Positions 1 to 8,761 of a DNA stretch of 64,000 bases are shown here, in pieces; within the stretch, counting starts at the first letter, position 1, and every line of letters begins with the position of its first letter. Source of the stretch: Trichoderma breve (taxonomy: Eukaryota; Ascomycota; Sordariomycetes; Hypocreales; Hypocreaceae); the NCBI RefSeq assembly GCF_028502605.1, contig NW_026611594.1, forward strand, positions 513,501 through 577,500, read 5' to 3'. Made by a program: the position numbers and the translations under genes. The notes under the pieces are model-generated. The model did not search any database and was not told the origin of the DNA. It saw only the letters and a list, made by a program, of their open reading frames with translations.

Positions 1-977
1 CATGCAAGCACATCTTCTGTACACACTTACTCAAGTCACCCATATATCCATCCCATCCCAGGCCCAATAACGGCCCTCTGATAAGGCTGCTCCAGTCCCC
101 CTGCAAGGGACCATCAAATGTCACTCTCACATGCATCTCCTCGCACAGGCACCACGTCATCAATTCGCCGAGACGATTTCACAGCAACACTTCTTTCTCA
201 TTGGCTTCGATTCATCACTTTCAAATCAGTACCAAGATACATTTCGTCACTTTCACATTAATACCGAAACACAGTTCATCACTCTCAAATCAACACCGAA
301 ATACAGTTCATCACTTTCAAATTAATACCGAAATACAGCACCCTATCAATAAAAGCATCTCCATGCTTTTAACCCTCCAACAACAGCCCAAGAGTTAGTT
401 CCATCCCAACACGCCCCTCGTAAAAAAGGAGAAACCATTGCAATGAAATTTCCCCAGCCAGCCTTGATATTTTTTCTTTTACTTCTCCCCCGAGCTAATG
501 AATTCTTTCCTGACGGCTTTTCGATGCGAGAAACGTCCTCCTACTACCAGGGGACGAGGACGGGGGGGTTAAACCGCAGAACAACAGGAAAAAGAGGCAA
601 AGAAGATGAAAAGCACAAAAGGTAATTAGTTTCCCTCAAGTAAAAAGAGAGAGAGAAAGCGAACGAAGAGAGGATATCGAGTAGATTTTCGTCGTGAAAA
701 CGAACAAACAAAAAGACGTGACCGATTTCGCGGTTGTCGTTTTTAAGCGAATTGATGTTGCCAGGGGCTGTTGCCGCCTCGTCTCTGCACCCCTTTGCGT
801 ACACATGTCCAAATTACTTCTGTCGTACCGATCGATGCCTTGTGCGTGTTCTCGTAATTGCTCCCTGCCGTGACAAATAAAAAAGAAAAGACATTGCTAC
901 TCTCGTCCCATCGGCCAGTGCCCTGCATTCCCTACTATTGGGTCTTCAAGACGTGGCGGCATTGAAAGACGCGCATT
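1..977. other. Intergenic sequence left of TAF14
   Basis: I see no gene here. The left part holds a four-copy tandem repeat at 211-338, annotated separately. The rest is mixed-composition sequence with short A-rich tracts near 420-470 and 590-720. It lies just beyond the stop codon of the minus-strand TAF14 gene, so the part next to 977 is probably its 3' untranslated region. The open frames present are short, overlap each other and show no recognisable protein. Confidence 0.6.
211..338. repeat. Tandem repeat, four 32-bp units
   Basis: Four head-to-tail units of exactly 32 bp start at 211, 243, 275 and 307. Each begins with a TTCATCACTTTCAAAT-like half and ends with an ACCGAAATACAG-like half. 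Units three and four are the most alike and unit one has diverged most at its 3' end. It is a small degenerate minisatellite in non-coding DNA with no associated gene. Confidence 0.85.
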
Positions 978-2742
978 CTAGGCGACCAGACCCTTCTTGG
1001 ACTAAATGATTTCAACCTTTGGTCAGAACTCAATATAAATGTCGTTTCATCGGCATAAACTCACCAGGTGCTCCCAGAGCTTCGTTGTCAACGCATCCGG
1101 CATGGTGTACAGATCGATGGAGAATTCGCCAGCTTCAAACAAGTTATTCACTACAGTTCCAAGCGAGAGCATCAACACAGGGGTTGGACAAGTTCAAAAG
1201 GAGATTGGGCAATGGAGTAAATCAAGAAAAGAGCAGGGAAAGTAATGCAGGACCAGCAACTCACCTTCCACATCGCTTCGGATATACGTATCCGGGCCCT
1301 TGTTCTCGTTAATCAGCTGGATGACGCGCAGCAGATCCTCCTCCTCGAGCTTCTCCAGGGCCTCGGCAATCTTCTCGTAGTCGTACTTTTGGGCGCCCTT
1401 CTTGCTCACGAGGCCCTTCTTCTTAGGCCGCTCTTCGTCGGAAGGCAGGGGTCCCGTCTCGCGAAGCCTCTCCTGGAGCGCCTGCGAGGGGTTCTTGAAG
1501 ACGACGGTATGCGTAACCTCGTACTTTTCCTTTTGGAAGTTGAGATCGTGGATGATGGGAGCCAGCTTGGTCTTTTCCGTGGTGTAGAGGTCGATGCCAA
1601 TCTCAAACTCACCCCAACCCTCGTTGGAGCAGATGAAGGGGGGCTTGGTGAAGGCTGCAGCGGGGGATTCATGTTAGAGAGCTGTGGAAGGCCTCCACGA
1701 CAGGGCTCAGATTAGAGCTCAGACTTACTCTGGACGGGGTTCTCGAATGTGGGGTGCAGGTTGTAGACAACCTTGGTAAAGACGTCGGCGGGCCGCTCAT
1801 TGCCATCCTCATCTAGAAGGTGAAGCCGCAAGCTCCATTGCCGCATGGGAAACTCTGCCACGGGAGAAGGCTTGTCGCTGCAGCATTAGGTCAGCACGAG
1901 GCACTACACGGGAACCAGCCATCTCTTGTCTTGTGAAGGAGAAGAAGAGAAGAGGTGAAAAGAGTGTGCTGGTGAAGGGATCATGATGAATGAAAAAACT
2001 CACATGACGTGCTGGTCCGTAACGACCTTGACTTTCCTCTGCTCATCGTCAGCTCCAAGCCTCGCAGTAATGGCCAGCTTCGCCGCGCGTGGCGCTCCAC
2101 GGCGAATTGGCATCGTAAAAACAGCGTTGAGAGAGCGGTTTCAAATCAAAAGCGGGAAAATGAAAGAAATCAGGGCACTGCCTGCTGCGCAGATGGGCAG
2201 AAAGAGAAAAGAGAGGCTATCGTGAACGATGGAAAACGCGCCGGATGAAGCAAGCAGAGAGAAGGTGCGTATGTTGGTGAGGCGAGGCGAGCTTCAGCCA
2301 GAGACGAACGTGAAGATGAACGACGGCATCGCGTAAGAAACCAGACGAAGAATGCCCATTCAATCGAGTGCCCAGGCGTCAGGCAAAATCCAGCCGGCTG
2401 GCAGTTGGCGAAAAGGGCCTCCATCTCCAGCTGGCAGCACTTGTTCGTTGTCCGTCACGATTTTTCTCCGGCCCGCCGCCAGTCCCGTCGCGATTCCCAA
2501 AAAGCCCTCCTCTCACAAAACCACATCATTCCTCTCTCTGCGAGCTGCTCCGGGCTTCTGTGCCTGTGCTTCCCTTCCACGGTGCCCAAAAAAGGAATAA
2601 AAGAAAAAGGGCATAATCGAATTGCTTCCGACGAATTATAAAACCGTGTCCAATTGGACAAAGCAAGCACCGGGGGAAAAACAAGAATGGAACGAAATTG
2701 AGAGAAAAAACGCTGCGTGTAAAAACTCACCTCGACCAACAT
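978..2742 (-). CDS. TAF14: YEATS protein TAF14 (TFIID/chromatin-complex subunit)
   Basis: Nuclear YEATS-domain subunit. The family is shared by TFIID, TFIIF and chromatin remodelling complexes and reads acylated histone H3 lysines. My model joins 2731-2742, 2004-2038, 1729-1877, 1265-1654, 1065-1132 and 978-1001, giving about 225 aa. The YEATS core reads through FPMRQW, TKVVYNLHPTF, NEGWGEFEI and LAPIIHDLNF. The C-terminal ET-like helical domain holds KYDYEKIAEALEKLEEEDLL and EFSIDLYTMPDAL, and the protein ends SKKGLVA. All six pieces join in frame at GTRNGT donors and AG acceptors. The start is uncertain. A four-codon exon (MLVE) with a GAG|GTGAGT donor joins directly to RKVKVVTDQHV, as expected for this family's N-terminus, across a 692-nt intron. 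The alternative is an ATG at 2113 with an extended second exon, giving 246 aa. Identity is secure; the start is not. Confidence 0.85.
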
Positions 2743-4324
2743 GATGACGACAATCGTTGTTCCTGGAATCCCTCCCTCGAAAAAACGCCTATTACGGGAA
2801 AATAGATAATGGAGATGGTTGCAAATAAAAAAACCCCGGGGCGGAAAAAAAATATGGAGGATAGGACGATACAAAAAAAGTATAAACTACAGAGACAAGC
2901 CTTACAGTGGCCCTTGTCCTGTCCAGTCCAGTTCCTGTCTTGTTCCCTTGTCAGACACAACACACACAGCAAAAAAGCACAGCACAGCACGCACACGGCA
3001 CAAACACACGCAAGCACACACAAACACGCAAGCCAACCGAGAGAGGGAATAAAAAAGGGGTGCAGAAACAGGGCGAAAGGGGTGCAGAAGAAAGAAAGAC
3101 CAGATTGGACGCACTTGTAATTGTTTTCTTGGCCGAACTCGCACAGGGTTACCGGGGGGGAATCTCTCTTTCGTTCTTCCTTCTTCCAAAAAAAGCTGAG
3201 TGAAGGGGAAGTAGAAAGACAGACTGGGAAAACGACTAAGAGAAAAAAAGGCGGGCTGGACTGGGCTGGGCTTGAGGCTGTCTGTCTGTCTGCCTGTCTC
3301 TGTCCCTGCTTTACCGCCAGCCAGCTTAAGCCACTCCGACCGACTCTCGCTGTGCCGCGTCTTCCAGCGCCAGGCTCTCGCTCACTCACTCACTCACCTC
3401 TTCCTCTCCTCTCTACCTAACCTAATTTTTCCTCTATTTGTTTCCCTACAGGTTCCACCCTTGGGTATAGATAGAAAAAAAACTTGAATCCGTAGCTGAA
3501 CAGCCCCGGCTATCCGCCCATTTTCGGAGCTAAATTGGTTAGGTGGCCCCTCCTTCTCTCTCCCTTTAGAGTTGCCTGTGATTGTGTATGATGGTGTACT
3601 TTGCTTGCCCCGTTGTGTGGACAGCACGAGCTCGGCGTACTCCGTCATAGTTGCGAGAGATCGGACGGAATCGAGTTTGATCTCTTTTTTTGTTCCGTCG
3701 GCGCGCTAAGCCTGGACCGAACAGCTCTACAATGAAGACGGACGCTTGGGACTGTCGGAAATGCCGCGTATTCGAGAACTCTGGATTCTGGATCCTGGAT
3801 TATGAATTTTGACGACATTACTAGCTATATTTTGTAGTATCAGACATCACAAATGTATTGACTCTTACACTGATTGCAAACATAACCTCTACACCTCGTA
3901 GCACCTGTGCTGCCATCTTCCGAAGCATCATACAAGGCGTAGAAAATGTCCGAGTGTATCAGTTGGACAAGTGTCAACCCATACTCTTTGTAGCTCTTCA
4001 TTCCATTTTCCCACCCGGCATCTACATCTGCAGCCGGAGCCCATATCTACAGTACTGCTACTTCTACTTCAAACCCGAAATAAGTGTTCCAAGTTGTATT
4101 TGCATAGCATCATTCCGCACTGTCCTCATGATTGCTCATGTAGCTGATACAGTGCGAAATCAAAATCCATCACAAGCCGAGTATCGACGCCTCCAGGCTA
4201 CCTAGGTAGATCTAACACTGACAGTTAAACATAGCCATCATCGAGCTTTAAGACTACTACGGCATAGCTGAGAAAGGCTGCATGTATAGCTATTACTCAA
4301 AATGGCGATGAGGCGCGATTGTCA
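2743..4324. other. Intergenic, probable TAF14 promoter
   Basis: No gene found. This is the upstream side of minus-strand TAF14 and the downstream side of the next minus-strand gene. It holds CA/AC-rich and pyrimidine-rich tracts (2940-3020, 3270-3450). A canonical-looking plus-strand 3' splice site lies at about 3415-3451: CTAAC, then a T/C-rich run, then CAG. I could not attach it to any coding exon. A 220-codon minus-strand frame here (2727-3389) is low-complexity and not believed. Confidence 0.5.
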
Positions 4325-5407
4325 TCACTCTACCTTTGAAATAGTTGCCGTATATGTCCAATCCTCATCGTCAACAACGAAAAACACCTCCGAGACTGCA
4401 CTCCTCGTCAAAGAATCGCCGCCCTTCGGCCAAGCAAGACCATACAAATCACCATACAGAGCGCTGCCGTTCCTTGTTGTATCACGAACCCATTGGTAAC
4501 CCCAAAACGACTGGTCCCTAGTATCTCGGATCATGTCCAGCACCTTTTGAAGCTCACTGTCCAAGGCGTTTCCAATCTTTGTGCCTAGGGGGATACACCC
4601 CCATCCATGCATCCTCAGCACAGCCGTGTGCTTGTCGTCGGCGAGGTTTAGGACGGACTGGCTCGGGCTTATTTGGGAGCTTTCTCCTTGGACGAATTGG
4701 ATGACGGCGCCTTCTTTGTGGCTCAAATTGCATTTTGCAAAAAGGTCTTTATCCTCGTTGCCCCTTTTCTGGGGGTAGTAGAGGACTAGCTTTCCGGAAG
4801 TGTCGAATTGGACTGCGGAACCTGGCTCGGGAATATCTTTCCAGTCTGTCGAGCTGGAGATGATGCCGTGCGGTGATAGGCCACGAATAGTCAAATAGCG
4901 TCGATGAACAAGTTTGTGACTGCCAACGACGTTGAAGGTGAAGAAGTCCTTCTTCTCAGTGAAATCTCCACCGATAATATTTCCGACATGATTGATTTCC
5001 GACGAGCCTTCTTTCCTGTACTGTGTGACTTTGACTTGAGTTCCATCAATGGAGAGATGAACAAGGAGAATAACACCCGTCTTTCCTCCCTTGAGAGTCG
5101 ATTTCAGAGCGTCATTGAAGAAGAGTACTCTGCTGACTACTTCAGAGTTCCTAGATGCGTAGAAATTGTGCAAAGAAGATTGGCCTGAGAGGTGCATCCC
5201 TCCAAGCCCGACCAAGAGCCCGGGTGCGGGCGTGGCAGCACCAGAGGCAATCCCGAGAATGGAGAGGAAGAGGCCGGCAGAAGCTACTGCCTGGCCATAG
5301 GCTTTGGGAGAATCTTTGTCTATAATGGAGCAAAAGACTATTTCTTTCAGGTCGTTGACCAGCGTGATTGTGGTATCGCCGTTACTGGCGAGAGGGGAGG
5401 GATTCAT
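4325..5407 (-). CDS. Unrecognised 360-aa protein with glycine-rich hydrophobic N-terminal segment
   Basis: Single exon, starting at the first ATG of the frame (MNPSPLASNGD). I do not recognise the family. About residues 40-75 form an alanine/glycine-rich hydrophobic stretch (SAGLFLSILGIASGAA, then PGLLVGLGGMH) that could insert in a membrane or pack as a helical hairpin. No N-terminal signal peptide is obvious. The rest is rich in alternating hydrophobic/polar strands with aromatic residues and looks beta-rich, ending in a segment around FFVVDDEDWTYTATISKVE. The frame is open upstream of the ATG for another 59 codons, but those are hydrophobic and AT-rich and look like translated leader. A narrowly distributed or lineage-specific fungal protein is the most I would infer. 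That it is a real gene is likely from length, composition and the absence of internal stops. Confidence 0.65.
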   Translation of the reverse strand: MNPSPLASNGDTTITLVNDLKEIVFCSIIDKDSPKAYGQAVASAGLFLSILGIASGAATPAPGLLVGLGGMHLSGQSSLHNFYASRNSEVVSRVLFFNDALKSTLKGGKTGVILLVHLSIDGTQVKVTQYRKEGSSEINHVGNIIGGDFTEKKDFFTFNVVGSHKLVHRRYLTIRGLSPHGIISSSTDWKDIPEPGSAVQFDTSGKLVLYYPQKRGNEDKDLFAKCNLSHKEGAVIQFVQGESSQISPSQSVLNLADDKHTAVLRMHGWGCIPLGTKIGNALDSELQKVLDMIRDTRDQSFWGYQWVRDTTRNGSALYGDLYGLAWPKGGDSLTRSAVSEVFFVVDDEDWTYTATISKVE

Positions 5408-6266
5408 TGTGCCAGAGTGGTTTGGTATGATGACTCTCCGATATTCGTACAAAAAGATGAAGAAGATGATGGACTGAGAGGAAATGTGTAGATGAAGGTT
5501 GAGAAATAATATAAGTAGGTAGATAGGGATAGGAAAGAAAACACAGAGTATCTGTAGGTGTAAGAGGAAGAATCCATATTTCAAGGTTTCCTTGATGGAT
5601 TTGAAGCTGGTACACGTTAATCAAATTGTACTTGCCATGAGGTTTGATCTCGCACTATATCAGCCACATTACACCACAGTCAAGTCCGTGCGAAAAGAGA
5701 TTCTATGGATTCTACTGTACCTGTCTGGTGCCCATATTGTATACAGCCTGTAGGTTGCAATCAGCGCTTCATTGCATATAAAATTACCCATTATACCCTC
5801 GCTACCCTGATTAATTTACTCTTCTCATCTCACTCTTTACATCACACATCAAGCATCGTAGGCAGCTTGTCTGGTATCAACTTTTATTTCTTTCAGGGTG
5901 CTCTACTATCAAATGCCATTATTCGCTCTCCCCTCAAGGGCATGCACCACTTGGTGCTCAATTCCCGGGGTCTTTCTTCTCTCCAGTCTCCGTGATCCAG
6001 ATCGACTTTCTCTGGGCTACATCGACTTGTGTTACAGTGGCTCGTGTCGATCCATCTGTCGCGTGCGTGTGTGGTGTATGTGTATTGGTGTTGTTGTCAT
6101 ATTGTGATGTGATGGGGCGTGGGGGGCGTCAAAAGGTACAAGCATCATCGTGTCGTTGATCAACGGGCTGATGCGGCGTAAGTGATGGGGGAAAATTATG
6201 GTTCGAGAAGCGGCAAGCATTGATTTGGGGGTTGATGGTCGGGGGTTAAGCCAAGTAAGTATCGGC
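5408..6266. other. Intergenic between the 360-aa gene and YRB1
   Basis: No gene seen. The segment is upstream of the 360-aa minus-strand gene (leader and promoter) and downstream of the YRB1 stop (3' UTR near 6100-6266). It has ordinary composition and only short overlapping open frames. Confidence 0.5.
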
Positions 6267-7343
6267 TTAAGCAGTCTTCTCCTCCTCATCCTTCTTCTCT
6301 TCCTCCTCGTCAGCGGCCTGGAAGAGGTGGGCGCTGTCCTTTTGCGCCTTCAGGAAAGCATCCCGGAACTGGTTGGCGTCTGCAAAATCATTCATGTTAG
6401 TGGATATTCACGTCTGCTGGCATTAAGAGTTGAAATCTTGACATACTGTCGGAGTTGGCGAATCGGATGGCAAGAGTCACGGCCTCGGGCTCTCCCTCGC
6501 TGACATCGGCGGCAGCGTTCCACACCCAGCTTCGGTCAGAGCCAACGTTGGGCGACAGAGTAATCTCGGGGACAACTGCGCGCACCTGTTAGTAAACCTG
6601 GTCTCTCTCTCTATCTCTGTAGCAATACGCCCGATCAAGCGGGGCGACCGGGGGGGATACGTGAATGTGGGGAAGATAACGTACTGTAGTGGTTGGCGCA
6701 GACCTTGAGAGTCTTCTCGCGTCGCATCACCAGGCGGACCTTGGCGTTCTCCTTGTGCTTGAGCAGTCTGACATCACCAGTTCCGCGCTCCTTCCACTCG
6801 CCAGCGGCGGCGGGGGCCTCCTCGCCGTCCTTCTTGGCGGCCTTGACGAACTTGAACAGCTTGGCGCGCATCTTGAAGAGCTGCTCCTCAGACTCCTCGT
6901 TGGTCTTGACGTCGACCTTTTCGGTCAGCTTGACGACGGGCTCGAAGTGGACGTCTTCGCTCTCGGGGGCCTCGTCCTATCGAAGACACTCTTGTCAGCC
7001 GATGAATTTCCATCAGGATATAGATGCAGGAGCTTACCTCCTCGCCCTTGGCCTCGCGCTGGGCCTTTGCGCTTCCGGAGTTGTCGCCACGGTCCTCCTC
7101 CTCCTTCTTTTCCTTCTTTTCACCACCGCCAAACATGGAGAAGACGGAGGAAGCAGTCACAGAGGCAGGAGCCTAGAATAGAAAAGCCCGCGTGTCAGCA
7201 CACAAAAATCACGGTCGAAATATCGCGCAGGGCATCATTGATCGATTTGGGTCGGACACTGCAGCTGTTTCACGCGAGGGGTCGCTAGTTACCTCAGTGC
7301 TGGTCTGCTCGACCTTGGGCTCGGTAGCGTCGGTGGAAGACAT
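6267..7343 (-). CDS. yrb1: Ran-specific GTPase-activating cofactor RanBP1/Yrb1
   Basis: Cytoplasmic Ran-GTP binding protein. It stimulates RanGAP and releases Ran-GTP from karyopherins at the end of nuclear export. Five exons: 7293-7343, 7038-7172, 6685-6976, 6447-6575 and 6267-6379. All join in frame and give 239 aa. After an acidic/basic low-complexity leader (residues about 18-62), a RanBD1 domain spans roughly 70-213. It is recognisable from [46 protein letters not shown] and [13 protein letters not shown], with the closing [14 protein letters not shown] helix. The acidic, lysine-rich tail ([13 protein letters not shown]) fits the short fungal Yrb1 type, close in size to the yeast protein. 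Donors are GTAACT, GTAAGC, GTACGT and GTATGT. The start is the only in-frame ATG ahead of the MSSTDATEP leader. Confidence 0.95.
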
Positions 7344-8761
7344 TTTGGAAGATCGGTCGGATATCGAAAAGAAAAAAGGGACTCTGTTGTCGTGAACAAG
7401 AAGCACCGTTAGTCGTTTATCGCAAAGGGTAAAAAAAAGGATGCTGCCAAAACAGCGTTTTGTCGAGGTGGCGTAGCGGGGTGACAAAGGCCAGAAATGA
7501 GCAAGCGGCCCCTCCTCCTGACAAACAAAAACACGGGCGCTTCGCAAATAACAAACTCACCAAGAGCTCAGCAAAGAAAAAAAGGGAAGAGACCAAAGTA
7601 TCGCTGGCGATGGAAACCTCGTCGCAAAAAGAAACCGGTTATTGTATGTTTTCTGTAAGGTACCTGGGTCTTGCCTAGCGGGGGATGGAGTTTAAAAAAA
7701 AAAAACAAGGTGGTGGTTGGTAAGGTCGCGCGAGGGGCTTTGCGGTTCTGCCTGGCGCTGGCTCAAATGTTTTGGTGCCCCTCCCTTCCATTCAGTTCTT
7801 GAGTGGCGGGGCTGATTTTTTCTTTTTTTCATTTCCCTGCCCGTTCACTACTACCGTAGGTACCTCTAGCATGTAGCGGCACTGTTCTTTTTGGTGCGAG
7901 GGTACCTATAGCTTTAGGCTCTACTTTATTGGTAGGGATATTTGATAGAAGATCCCTATTAGTAGTAGTATTGCTTTCCGCTGCTAAAGCTGGTGCTAGA
8001 ATATCCAAGACCCCCTTCGTGTACTAATCTATTGCGTGCATCTGCAGTACATCGACAAGTCCGGTGGCGACATTTGGCCGTCAACGGAGTATTACTGCCC
8101 CTCATGGCCTAGGCGAATGAATGCCTAAACATCCCCCATATGCAGCTCTTCTTCACAGCTTTTAAACACATTACAACCCAATCTTACTACTAAATGTCCT
8201 ACTAATGCGAGGTACAGCAACAGTGAATAAAATAGACGGCACGTGGTCCTGAGCCATTTAACGTGCGAAATCACGGGCGTGCTGACTCCGGTGTGATCAA
8301 GTGACACCCGACAGACTATCGAATCCCTACGAGCGAGATGTGCCACCAAATTACATGTACTAGCAGTACTAACCTGATAAGCATGACAGTCTACATGTCT
8401 GGTATAATGAATGTAGCAGATGTAAAGCAAGGTAAATGGTATTATAAGTCTCATGTATATAAGATACCAACGACATAGGCAGGCAAAGTAACATACGGTA
8501 AGGTAGCTCGTGTATTTGCGTTTGCCATAGAACGAAATCCCATTTCCCTTTCGTGCCACAATCACAACCTCAAAAAGACAAATAAAAAAAGTTTGATAAG
8601 ACAAGCAAAGGTAAAAAAAGGTCAAATCCATAAACTCCGTCCATCCATTCCAACCGGTTTCTGTTCATTCAAGTTCATTAATACATATACCAAATCCTTG
8701 CGGATCTCCGTGGTTGCAAAATAGGAGAGTGAAAAAGAAGACAAATGAAAGCAAGCCTTCC
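7344..8761. other. Intergenic, YRB1 promoter side
   Basis: No gene seen. The first 450 bp upstream of YRB1 is mixed A-rich and T-rich sequence with a poly-A run near 7693-7706. The part from about 8100 to 8761 is probably 3' UTR of the minus-strand membrane-protein gene. A hydrophobic 168-codon frame at 8125-8631 starts at a non-ATG codon and looks like chance. Confidence 0.5.

Noticed and set aside
1245..1715. Plus-strand frame of 156 codons
   Set aside because: Antisense of TAF14 exon 3, which carries clear YEATS motifs on the minus strand.
2727..3389. Minus-strand open frame of 220 codons upstream of TAF14
   Set aside because: Low-complexity translation of CA-repeat and pyrimidine-rich DNA (Cys/Val/Leu runs), overlapped by equally long plus-strand frames. 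It overlaps the proposed TAF14 first exon in another role.
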